Assembly: GCA_024234575.1 (NCBI GenBank)
Contig: JACKOB010000008.1
Span: 1 to 64,000 of the forward strand
DNA from: Hahellaceae bacterium
GTDB lineage: Bacteria; Pseudomonadota; Gammaproteobacteria; Pseudomonadales; Oleiphilaceae
Direction of reading: 5' to 3'
Length of the DNA: 64,000 bases
The notes beneath the pieces are model-generated. The model ran no database searches. It was not told where the DNA came from and saw nothing but the letters and a program-made list of their open reading frames with translations. A program made the position numbers and the translations under genes. Position 1 is the first letter of the stretch. Every line of letters begins with the position of its first letter. Positions 18,401-25,757 of the stretch are shown in pieces.

Positions 18401-20851
18401 CGCGCTTTTGCCACGCCTCGTTATAAAGAAGGTTATGAAAAAGGTGTGCACGATCAGGACGCACTGAAAATCTTACAGAAAATGTTACCTGCTTTAGACA
18501 GTGCTGATTTGCTGCGGTACGATCCGCTATGCCGCGGATTCGTGCAAATTTTTTGGGCTAATATTCATTACTTGGGAGCAGAGGCCGTCGACGAGCTTGT
18601 GGCGGTTAAAGAGAAAGTCGAGACCTGGCACGAACGAGCACAATCCGCAGCGCAAATGCAGGCGCATTTTAATAGCAGCCGTGCGATGGCATTGTTGGAG
18701 ACAGAAGTTTTAGAGGCGCTAAGTGTATTTCTTAGGGTTCACCCTGTACCTCTGCCACCGCAAAAAGTTGCTCGCGCCGCAGAGTATCTGGTGGCAGAAC
18801 TTAGTCGCGAACGCATCGGTTTTATTGCCAGTAAATACGGACAAAGTCTGGTTGATGAATTAAAAAGAACGCTGGATGATAGTGCCTGGCGCAAGTATCA
18901 ATCGACCCTTGAGAAACTAAAAGGGAAAGTAGCGCAACGCTGGAGCTTAAGTGCTTCATGGTTAGAGGCGTTAGTGGAAGGCAAGAATCTGGCAGCGCTA
19001 GCCCGCTATATTCCGGAAGCAATTGCATTAATCAATGCTGATGGCAGGCTGGAGCGCCGCGCAACAGAAGCGGATGTGGAGTTAACGGTAACCGAATTGC
19101 TGGGAGAGCATCCCCGCATCGAAAACCGTTCTCTGGCGTTGGCCGTTGATGACTTCTTTCAAAGGATGGATGAGCATCGTGAAGTCATTAAAGGCTACCG
19201 CGAATATTTGCATCTACGCCAGCAAATCATAGAACAAGAGCGTGCTGCGTTGCGGCTTGATACCTTCAAGCCCAAGCCGCTTAGTTCATTTGTTAGAAAC
19301 AGGCTTATCAATGAGTCTTACTTGCCCTTAATTGGAGATAATCTAGCGAAGCAAATGGGTACGGTCGGCGACGATAAACGCACCGATCTGATGGGGTTGC
19401 TGATGATGATCTCGCCACCAGGCTATGGCAAAACGACCCTGATGGAGTACGTTGCCAGCCGTTTGGGGCTGATTTTTATGAAAATAAACTGTCCATCGCT
19501 GGGACATGATGTGTTATCGGTAGACCCGGAACAGGCACCCAATGCGACCGCCAGACAGGAACTGCAAAAAGTAAATCTGGGCCTCGAAATGGGTAATAAC
19601 GTGATGCTGTATCTTGATGATATCCAGCATACCCATCCCGAATTCTTACAAAAATTTATCTCGTTGTGTGACGGTACAAGAAGGGTTGAAGGTGTCTGGA
19701 AGGGCAAAACCAAAACCTATGATATGCGGGGCAAAAAGTTTTGCGTCGTGATGGCGGGTAACCCATACACAGAATCTGGCGAAGCGTTTAAAGTGCCGGA
19801 CATGTTGGCCAACCGGGCAGATATATACAACCTTGGTGACATTCTTGGTGGTATGGAAGAGCAGTTTGCATTGAGCTACATCGAAAACTGCTTAACATCC
19901 AACGCTGTGCTTGCGCCCTTGGCAACGCGAGAAATGAGCGATGTTTACAAACTGGTGAAGCTTGCACAAGGCGAAAATATTGCGACAACGGAGTTGGCCC
20001 ACCAATATAGCGGTGCCGAGATTAACGAAATAATCGGTGTGCTGAAAAAGCTGTTTAAAATTCAGGAAGTGGTGTTAAAAATTAATCAACAGTACATCGC
20101 ATCTGCGGCACAAGATGATAGTTATCGCACGGAGCCACCTTTCAAGTTGCAGGGTAGTTATCGCAACATGAATAAGATGGCAGAAAAGATATCGTCGGTA
20201 ATGAATGATGAAGAGTTGATGCAGATGATTGCCGATCATTATTTAGGTGAGTCTCAGTTGCTAACAAAAGGCGCAGAAGAAAACCTGCTAAAACTGGCGC
20301 AGTTGAGAGGTAACGCAACTGCCGTGCAGGAGCAGCGCTGGCAGCAAATCTGCAAAGACTTTATGCGCAATAAAGCGATGGGGGGTGGTGAGGCCGATGT
20401 CGGTAGCAAGGTTGTCGCGCAACTCGTCGACCTGGTTGAAGGGGTCCGGCAGATCGGTGAGTCTTCATTAAGTTTCTCCAGCCAGAAAAATACTGTGGAT
20501 CAGACCGCTGTAAGTGATTCGACAAAACAGGACGAGCAGATGGCCCTCATTAGCCATTCGTTAGGTCGTATCGGTGATGCCTTAGTGTCGGCAAATCAGT
20601 TGATTAAAAAGCAACCATCCAAAGATGTACAACCTAAAATTGAGGTGATTAACCAGCCTGTACCCGGTATTGATAAAGTACTTCGTGCCCTCGCTGACAC
20701 GATGGAAACCAGTATATTTCCCTTAGTCAGGCTGATGGATAAGAAGTTCGATATAGACTTACGAAATCATCATAAGATGGTAGAGATATCAAATCAGTTG
20801 CGACAGTTGCAGGCAGAGTACGAAGAAGGCAAACCGGGCGCGACTGAATGA
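15443..20851 (+). CDS. Giant AAA+ ATPase (1802 residues), 'DNA repair ATPase'/DUF3686-like
   Basis: Very large cytoplasmic protein with no membrane segment. From memory it matches proteins annotated 'DNA repair ATPase' with DUF3686, but no repair function is evident. Layout: a beta-rich N-terminal half to about residue 500 (GDYLLFGYNVFIGLKKE, VFVETVGGDLTVKVENN); long charged helices at about 540-900; a middle helical region; an AAA+ domain at about 1290-1560; a helical tail. The P-loop is SPPGYGKT at 1324-1331. Walker B is VMLYLDD with Asp1392-Asp1393, so Asp replaces the usual catalytic Glu. AGNPYTESG is a plausible sensor 1, and PDMLANRAD resembles MoxR-type AAA. AAGGA precedes the ATG, and the stop overlaps the rhomboid start. 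It may remodel PspA or flotillin assemblies; this is inferred. Confidence 0.85.
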   Translation: MAKKDESATVAKVSGDAQGSGVLEKAVAAGGAYEVIRRRLTDQGKTLNKLTRDLNEARLAEFGSSEMKVASSVRVRTENNCIARDMVQVGDYLLFGYNVFIGLKKETVVDDVFSLFQVKDGDASEELEPVPLAGSFLSAPSFVSDFLELYRYYKHTKLVELTVNHGKLLAGFQIGERLEDIRVFRWSVSADGKDIKYIDNRGERDIQLPPAYDFEWIETTRENTVHGKHPHVSILDKVFVETVGGDLTVKVENNTKDGLGIYREPVDDATQSLDDARILYAELGGLILLKVLPYKENVWRYLIFNTMTEAVLRVDAIGQSCVQLPEDHGIIFPGGYYLQTGEFKAFDQGIVSKESQGLKFKKMIRSPNGEDVMYAFYEPQDGVVGLFAYNLISKTLQNPLYCHGYALSEAGTLVVFSAETEPTRVHPMQIWHTPFVSQEFASKSDVSQTFFGRIGNAALVRGVSDLFSICRLIDEQSASARLYEELSKSTLKIFDSHYWVSDYVPSDTASERIADVLKTVSQTAELVIDEFEKVQSIQRQSQKAMADAEATQSGILQSLRPESWDTAEQYVEALNKIRHQQGHLTTIKEYRYIDVARLEQLDAVLVEAKEKLSAQTVAFLADEKSLQPYLVKIDALNAQVASAETIASLTPIIEVIEQTAEGLDLLSELMATLKVQDTTVRTRIIDAISEVYSKLNQSKATARHKQKNVGSEEAIAQFGAQFKLFSQSITNALGMATTPARCDEQLSRLLVQLEELESQFSEYEQFLADIMAKREEIYESFESHKQKLLDERQRKAQSVNDAADRILKSIERRSIKFTEADELNTYFASDALVLKVREMIERLRELESSVKADDVASRFKSIKEQAIRSLRDKSDIYEAGGNVIKLGPKHKFSVNTQELDLTILPRGDNLFIHLTGTDFFEELRRPELLALRPYWDMSLESESDAVYRAEYLAAQMIAAAEAGTDGLTHDDLNTALLNESVLLQKIRAFATPRYKEGYEKGVHDQDALKILQKMLPALDSADLLRYDPLCRGFVQIFWANIHYLGAEAVDELVAVKEKVETWHERAQSAAQMQAHFNSSRAMALLETEVLEALSVFLRVHPVPLPPQKVARAAEYLVAELSRERIGFIASKYGQSLVDELKRTLDDSAWRKYQSTLEKLKGKVAQRWSLSASWLEALVEGKNLAALARYIPEAIALINADGRLERRATEADVELTVTELLGEHPRIENRSLALAVDDFFQRMDEHREVIKGYREYLHLRQQIIEQERAALRLDTFKPKPLSSFVRNRLINESYLPLIGDNLAKQMGTVGDDKRTDLMGLLMMISPPGYGKTTLMEYVASRLGLIFMKINCPSLGHDVLSVDPEQAPNATARQELQKVNLGLEMGNNVMLYLDDIQHTHPEFLQKFISLCDGTRRVEGVWKGKTKTYDMRGKKFCVVMAGNPYTESGEAFKVPDMLANRADIYNLGDILGGMEEQFALSYIENCLTSNAVLAPLATREMSDVYKLVKLAQGENIATTELAHQYSGAEINEIIGVLKKLFKIQEVVLKINQQYIASAAQDDSYRTEPPFKLQGSYRNMNKMAEKISSVMNDEELMQMIADHYLGESQLLTKGAEENLLKLAQLRGNATAVQEQRWQQICKDFMRNKAMGGGEADVGSKVVAQLVDLVEGVRQIGESSLSFSSQKNTVDQTAVSDSTKQDEQMALISHSLGRIGDALVSANQLIKKQPSKDVQPKIEVINQPVPGIDKVLRALADTMETSIFPLVRLMDKKFDIDLRNHHKMVEISNQLRQLQAEYEEGKPGATE

Positions 20852-21423
20852 TAGCAATTGCATGGCGGCGGGCAAAAGTGATCTTATTGATCAGCCTGCT
20901 GATGTGTGTGGTGTTTCTCTGTAATCTGCTTCTGGATGGGCTGCTTAACCAGTACGGGGTTCGTCCGCGGCAAACGGATAGTCTTGGTTACATTTACACG
21001 ATGCCTTTTTTGCATGGAAGTCTTAGTCATTTACTAAATAATCTGGCAGGCTTTTTGATTTTCGGGTGGTTGTGCGTATTGCGGCCTATAGGGCTCTTTT
21101 ATCTGGCGAGCTTCGTAATTATCAGTCTCGGTGGCTTTTTCGTTTGGATGTTTGGCCGTGATGCGATTCATATAGGGGCGAGTGGCTGGATTTTTGGTTT
21201 GTGGAGTCTCAATATCGCCTTTGCCTGGTTTGACCGCAAGCTGCTCAATATTGTTATCGCTGTTGGTGTGATGTTTTTATATGGCGGCATGATTTATGGT
21301 GTTTTACCGCAGGGAGGGAATGTTTCATTTGAGTCGCATCTTGCGGGTTTCTTTGCCGGAATAGTCGCTGCATGGGTATGTTCTACCAGGTTGGGGGTGC
21401 GTATCAGTCGGTCTAAAAAATAG
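20848..21423 (+). CDS. Rhomboid-family intramembrane serine protease
   Basis: Polytopic inner-membrane protein of 191 residues with about six hydrophobic segments. The catalytic set appears complete: nucleophile Ser112 in GASGWIFGLWS, His164 in FESHLAGFFAGI, and the HGSLSHLLNNLAG motif with His56, His61 and Asn65. It should cut single-pass membrane proteins within the bilayer. Its ATG overlaps the ATPase stop codon by four bases, so the two are probably translated together, which argues for a joint function. Flotillin and PspA-locus membrane proteins are natural candidate substrates or partners, though nothing shows this. Confidence 0.88.
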   Translation: MIAIAWRRAKVILLISLLMCVVFLCNLLLDGLLNQYGVRPRQTDSLGYIYTMPFLHGSLSHLLNNLAGFLIFGWLCVLRPIGLFYLASFVIISLGGFFVWMFGRDAIHIGASGWIFGLWSLNIAFAWFDRKLLNIVIAVGVMFLYGGMIYGVLPQGGNVSFESHLAGFFAGIVAAWVCSTRLGVRISRSKK

Positions 21424-21454
21424 AGTGTGCGCTGATCAGGAGGTATTAAAATTT

Positions 21455-21484
21455 ATGTGCGCCAAAACTGCCGTTGAGGAATAG
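21455..21484 (+). other. Nine-codon upstream open frame with a strong ribosome-binding site
   Basis: AGGAGGT at 21438-21444 lies 10 bases before an ATG that opens nine codons (MCAKTAVEE) ending in TAG at 21482-21484, four bases before the GTG of the nuclease gene. It is in a different frame from that gene. It may serve to couple or attenuate translation of the nuclease, or be chance. Confidence 0.35.
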
Positions 21485-21488
21485 GTTA

Positions 21489-22181
21489 GTGAAAATTAGT
21501 TTGCAAGAGTTAGAGGAGCAACTTCGTGAGGCGTTTGCTGATGTTGTTCTGGATAAGGACGAAAAGGCCGAATTAACCTTGTTGGTAGAGTCCCTGCAAG
21601 AGGATGAGGTGCGCTTTCTTAGAAACAAAGGTTTTATGTTGGCGAGAGAGGCGCTTGCCAAAGATCAAACCAATGCATTGACGGTATTGAAGTGGCTAGA
21701 GCAGGTGATGAAGGTGTTGCATCGTCCTTCATTACTGTCTGCTGTAAAAAATTCGGCACACTTCAGCCCCGGAGATGCTTGTCGCAAAAAAATAATTCAA
21801 CTAATTCGTGAAGCCAGTAAAGACATTGAAATATGCGTGTTTACCATTGCCGATGACAGTCTGGCTGCTGAAATTGTAAAGGCGCATCGACGTGGTGTTA
21901 CTGTTCGCGTGATCACTGATAATGATAAAGCTCATGATATGGGCAGTGATATTGATATGTTAGCTGAGAGCGGCATTAACGTCCGCATGGATCGTCAATC
22001 CAGCCACATGCATCACAAATTCGCGTTGTTTGATAACCGTGTGCTGGTTAATGGCAGTTTCAATTGGACGAGAAGTGCCAGTCGTTCAAATCAGGAGAAT
22101 ATTGTTGTAACAACCGATGAGGATACCGTTGCTGAGTTTCAGCAGCAGTTTGTAGCATTATGGAAGCAGTTTGCGGATTAA
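21489..22181 (+). CDS. PLD-superfamily nuclease/phosphodiesterase, single HKD motif
   Basis: Protein of 230 residues. The N-terminal 85 residues are helical and acidic with no obvious family. The C-terminal part is a phospholipase-D-like domain of the Nuc type: IIQLIREASKDIEICVFTI opens the fold, RRGVTVRVITDN follows, and HHKFALFDNRVLVNGSFNWT holds the HxKx4D motif with the downstream GSxN. One HKD motif implies a dimeric enzyme. Such proteins cut DNA or RNA nonspecifically or act on phospholipids, and sequence alone does not decide. There is no signal peptide, so it acts in the cytoplasm or at the inner face of the membrane. The GTG at 21489 has AGGA 8 bases upstream; an in-frame TTG at 21474 is the alternative. 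It is the last gene of the locus. Confidence 0.85.
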   Translation: MKISLQELEEQLREAFADVVLDKDEKAELTLLVESLQEDEVRFLRNKGFMLAREALAKDQTNALTVLKWLEQVMKVLHRPSLLSAVKNSAHFSPGDACRKKIIQLIREASKDIEICVFTIADDSLAAEIVKAHRRGVTVRVITDNDKAHDMGSDIDMLAESGINVRMDRQSSHMHHKFALFDNRVLVNGSFNWTRSASRSNQENIVVTTDEDTVAEFQQQFVALWKQFAD

Positions 22182-22230
22182 TCTGAGCCTTTGGCAACGG
22201 TGATGACGGTGGTAAATTTTTTATCAAAAT

Positions 22231-22268
22231 AAAAAAGCCCCCAAAGACTAAGTCTATGGGGGCTTTTT
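22231..22268. terminator. Bidirectional terminator between the PLD gene and fusA2
   Basis: GCCCCC at 22237-22242 pairs with GGGGGC at 22258-22263; inside the loop AGACT and AGTCT pair again. The stem is flanked by A-rich sequence on the left and TTTTT on the right, so it works for the convergent genes on both strands. Confidence 0.88.
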
Positions 22269-22282
22269 ACTAAGCTTGCAAA

Positions 22283-24373
22283 TTACTTCGCAGCGTTAGC
22301 TTTCCTTTCTTTTTCTGCAGCAATAACAGCGTCTGAAACTGATGACGGGCAAGGCATGTAGTGCGAGAACTCCATAGAGAACTGACCACGACCTGATGTC
22401 ATTGTACGCAGAGTACCGATGTAACCAAACATTTCAGAAAGAGGCACATCTGCCTTGATTCGAACGCCAGTTACGCCAGCTTGTTGATCTTTGATCATGC
22501 CACGACGACGGTTTAAGTCACCGATAACGTCACCAACGTGCGCATCAGGAGTAAATACGTCAACTTTCATGATTGGTTCGATCAGCTGTGGAGCTGCCTT
22601 TGGAATTGATTGACGGAAAGCGCCTTTCGCTGCAATTTCGAACGCTATTGCAGAGGAGTCAACCGCGTGGTAGCCACCGTCGAACAGTTCCACTTCAACA
22701 TCCAATACCGGGAATCCTGCAAGTGTGCCGTGTGGCAACATGCTCTTAAAGCCCTTCTCAACAGCAGGGAAGAATTCTTTCGGAACGTTACCGCCCACAA
22801 CCACTGATGCGAACTTGAAGCCTGATCCTGGCTCGCCTGGCTTGATGCGGTAATCGATTTTACCGTACTGACCAGAACCACCAGATTGCTTCTTGTGGGT
22901 GTAGCTGTCTTCAACTGCTTTTGTGATCGTTTCACGGTAGGCAACCTGTGGCTTACCAACGTTCAGTTCAACGCCGTGGGTACGCTTAAGGATGTCTACT
23001 TTGATATCCAGGTGCAGTTCGCCCATACCTTTCAGAATGGTTTCGCCTGAGTCTTCGTCAGTTTCTACGCGGAATGATGGATCTTCAGCGATCATCTTGC
23101 CCAGTGCAACACCAAGCTTTTCCATGCCTGCCTTGTCTTTAGGCGCTACAGCGATAGAGATAACTGGGTCAGGGAACACCATTGCTTCAAGTGTGCAAGG
23201 GTGCTTTGGATCACAAAGAGTGTGACCTGTTTGTACGTTTTTCATACCAACGATAGCGATAATGTCACCCGCTTGCGCGTGGTCGATTTCGTTACGGTCG
23301 TTAGCATGCATCTCAACCATACGGCCTACACGCTCTGTTTTACCTGTGAAGGAGTTCAGAATGGTGTCGCCTTTTTTGAGCAGACCAGAATAAATACGAA
23401 CGAATGTCAAAGCGCCAAAACGGTCATCCATGATTTTGAATGCCAGAGCTTTGAGGCTGGCATCAGTGGTAACGGTAGCATATTCGCCAGTTTCATTACC
23501 TTCTTCGTCAGTCAGTGGCTGCTTGGTTGCTTCCGTTGGATCTGGCAGGAAGTCAACAACCGCATCCAATACCAGCTGGATACCTTTGTTTTTGAATGCA
23601 GAACCACAGTATGTGGGGAAGAAGTCCAGCTTGATGGTACCTTTACGGATACAGGCTTTCACATCTTCAATTGAAGGCTCTTCGCCTTCCATGTATGCCA
23701 TTAACAGGTCATCGTCCTGTTCCAGAGCAGTTTCGATCATCTGCTGACGGTAGTCTTCAACCAAGTCGACCATATCTGCAGGAATGTCTTTAACTTCGTA
23801 GTTTTCTGGCAGACCAGAATCATCCCAAATAAACGCTTTACGGGATAACAGGTCAACAACGCCGCAGAACTCATCTTCGATACCGATTGGCAGAACCATA
23901 ACAAGTGGTTTCGCGCCCAGTACGTTCTTAACCTGATCAACAACGCGCAGGAAGTCTGCACCCATGCGGTCAAGTTTGTTAACGAAGATTACTCGCGCAA
24001 CTTCTGAGTCGTTCGCATAACGCCAGTTAGTTTCAGATTGTGGCTCAACACCGCCCGAACCACAGAATACACCGATACCACCGTCGAGAACTTTCAGAGA
24101 TCGGTATACTTCGATAGTGAAGTCAACGTGCCCAGGAGTATCGATGATGTTAAAACGGTGATCTTTCCAGAAACAGGTTGTCGCGGCAGACTGAATAGTG
24201 ATGCCTCGCTCTTGCTCTTGTTCCATAAAGTCTGTGGTTGCCGCACCATCGTGTACTTCACCAGTTTTATGGATCTTACCGGTCAGTTTCAGAATTCGTT
24301 CAGTTGTCGTTGTTTTACCAGCATCAACGTGGGCGAAAATACCTATGTTTCTATATTTGGATAATTCAGTCAT
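22283..24373 (-). CDS. fusA2: Elongation factor G, EF-G2-type paralogue
   Basis: Translational GTPase of 696 residues that drives tRNA-mRNA translocation or ribosome recycling. G1 is AHVDAGKT at residues 14-21, with DTPGHVDF (G3) and NKLD (G4). The domain IV tip includes SGGSGQYG and the C-terminal domain ends with [16 protein letters not shown]. It stands alone, away from any rpsL-rpsG-tuf cluster, and its N-terminus ([39 protein letters not shown]) matches what I recall of the second EF-G of Shewanella and Vibrio. A canonical fusA is therefore expected elsewhere. Whether the paralogue specialises in recycling or stress cannot be told from sequence. Confidence 0.92.
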   Translation of the reverse strand: MTELSKYRNIGIFAHVDAGKTTTTERILKLTGKIHKTGEVHDGAATTDFMEQEQERGITIQSAATTCFWKDHRFNIIDTPGHVDFTIEVYRSLKVLDGGIGVFCGSGGVEPQSETNWRYANDSEVARVIFVNKLDRMGADFLRVVDQVKNVLGAKPLVMVLPIGIEDEFCGVVDLLSRKAFIWDDSGLPENYEVKDIPADMVDLVEDYRQQMIETALEQDDDLLMAYMEGEEPSIEDVKACIRKGTIKLDFFPTYCGSAFKNKGIQLVLDAVVDFLPDPTEATKQPLTDEEGNETGEYATVTTDASLKALAFKIMDDRFGALTFVRIYSGLLKKGDTILNSFTGKTERVGRMVEMHANDRNEIDHAQAGDIIAIVGMKNVQTGHTLCDPKHPCTLEAMVFPDPVISIAVAPKDKAGMEKLGVALGKMIAEDPSFRVETDEDSGETILKGMGELHLDIKVDILKRTHGVELNVGKPQVAYRETITKAVEDSYTHKKQSGGSGQYGKIDYRIKPGEPGSGFKFASVVVGGNVPKEFFPAVEKGFKSMLPHGTLAGFPVLDVEVELFDGGYHAVDSSAIAFEIAAKGAFRQSIPKAAPQLIEPIMKVDVFTPDAHVGDVIGDLNRRRGMIKDQQAGVTGVRIKADVPLSEMFGYIGTLRTMTSGRGQFSMEFSHYMPCPSSVSDAVIAAEKERKANAAK

Positions 24374-24741
24374 TGTTTTACTCGATACGCCAGGGACAAA
24401 AAATTTGCGATAGTATACAGTATTTCATGAAAATTTTGATAAAAATTTAGTGATTTATAACGCATACATTGTAAAAGATTTTAAATTCAACAAACAGATG
24501 GCTTTGTGTTTCCCTAAGGCAGCGTTTCTGCGATGCAAGAGAGTGGGTGTCTATGTTAACCGCCTCGCTCGGGTAGGCTTTTTATAAAATCGGTTAAAAG
24601 CCTATATTTATCAAGTAGTAAGTGGATTTTATCGCATGCTTTTGCTTCGCTCTTTCCGTGTCGCACTATTGGTAAAGAGGCTGGCGGGAATTCACGTTTG
24701 CTACTGCACTGACCACAAAGTGCCAGTGATGTTGAGATAGG
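24374..24741. other. Non-coding gap between fusA2 and the LolA-like gene
   Basis: About 420 bases separate the two minus-strand genes. No protein with a plausible ribosome-binding site is visible on either strand. The right part of the fusA2 upstream sequence has a TATACT that could be its -10 box (minus strand). The gap ends in a strong hairpin whose T-run faces the plus strand although no plus-strand gene precedes it, so a plus-strand small RNA is possible. Confidence 0.4.
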
Positions 24742-24783
24742 CCAGACCCTTGCCTGTCGTGCAGGGCAATGGTCTGGGTTTTT
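24742..24783 (+). terminator. Plus-strand intrinsic terminator with no assigned gene
   Basis: CCAGACC at 24742-24748 pairs with GGTCTGG at 24771-24777, extended by an inner TTGCC/GGCAA pairing, and is followed by GTTTTT. The minus-strand side has no T-run, so this is not simply the end of the minus-strand gene. Confidence 0.7.
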
Positions 24784-24794
24784 CGCTGCAGAGC

Positions 24795-25577
24795 TTAGCG
24801 TGCGCGTTTTAGACTGTTTTGTGAGAAATCACCCTCGTCGAGCCCTGTTTTAAATTTAAAATCGCTCCAGATCAGTTGCGTGCTCTTACCCGTTTGGTGG
24901 TTTACCATGTTGCTGTCATTGGCACGCCAGTATTGTCCGAGATACTGCTTATAGTCTTTGGGCTCCAGAGTCTTCAGCAAAGATTTTTTTCGGTCGTAGT
25001 ATTCAACTTTTTGTACCCGGTACTCTTGCTGATCTAACCAGGCGATTTGCTTGGTGTAGCCAGAGTCTTCGTCAATCGGGAAGCGTTCAATAACAAAGCA
25101 GGTCAGGCTGCCGCACGCCTCATCACGCAGATAGTTGTAAGTGTATTTTTCTACTTCCTGCGAACTGAGATCCTCAAAGGCAAACTCACTGCCCATAAAT
25201 GGTCCGGATTTATTACTCGATGCTATTCTTTTGACGCGTTTCAGGGCGGGCAGGTATAGCCATTGATCGTCCGAGCCGGTCTTATGAGAGTAGGTAAGTA
25301 ATGCTGTTCCTCGCACATCGGCAGGCTCGTCAAAGATGGTTAAACTTTTATCGCCGTCATCTTTTACTTCAAGCGTATTAACACGTAGCGATCGTATGCT
25401 CTCGTCACCGTTTTTATTGCGCAATATCATTTTCATATCGGCTGTTGAATCGACCCAGCCTAAGTCTCTTTTGTCAGCTTCGACAGCAATCGCTAATCCT
25501 TTTTCCTGGGAAGTTTGTGCAAAGCAGGTGCTCGATAAGCCAACAGCAATGAGGGTGCAACCTAATATTTTCAGCAT
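24795..25577 (-). CDS. Periplasmic LolA-like outer-membrane lipoprotein-sorting protein
   Basis: Exported protein of 260 residues with signal peptide MLKILGCTLIAVGLSSTCFA. It matches the LolA_like family (PF17131) often annotated 'outer membrane lipoprotein-sorting protein', with the characteristic stretches DQWLYLPALKRVKRI and GPFMGSEFAFEDL. Such genes usually neighbour an RND/MMPL-type exporter and are thought to carry lipids or lipoproteins across the periplasm. No exporter is adjacent here, so its partner must be elsewhere or missing. GGAG precedes the ATG by 8 bases. Confidence 0.82.
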   Translation of the reverse strand: MLKILGCTLIAVGLSSTCFAQTSQEKGLAIAVEADKRDLGWVDSTADMKMILRNKNGDESIRSLRVNTLEVKDDGDKSLTIFDEPADVRGTALLTYSHKTGSDDQWLYLPALKRVKRIASSNKSGPFMGSEFAFEDLSSQEVEKYTYNYLRDEACGSLTCFVIERFPIDEDSGYTKQIAWLDQQEYRVQKVEYYDRKKSLLKTLEPKDYKQYLGQYWRANDSNMVNHQTGKSTQLIWSDFKFKTGLDEGDFSQNSLKRAR

Positions 25578-25757
25578 AAATGGGGCTCCAATATTATTCC
25601 ATGTTGTAAAACGTCAGAGAGTGGCTTCTGTATTAACAATGCTAGTGTAAAAAGTATAGCAAAAGCCATAAATGTTGTGTTTGCGTCGCTTTTCTATTTT
25701 TATATCGCAGCGGCTGTCAGTAATAATGCCGACAGCCCCCGCTGTTTATGATTGTGT

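Noticed and set aside
23201..23674. 157-residue plus-strand open frame inside fusA2
   Set aside because: Shadow of an EF-G coding frame, with Cys/Phe/Val-rich composition typical of antisense.
25707..25744. Hairpin GGCTGTC/GACAGCC after the secretion ATPase gene
   Set aside because: Stable stem but no T-run on either strand, so not called a terminator.
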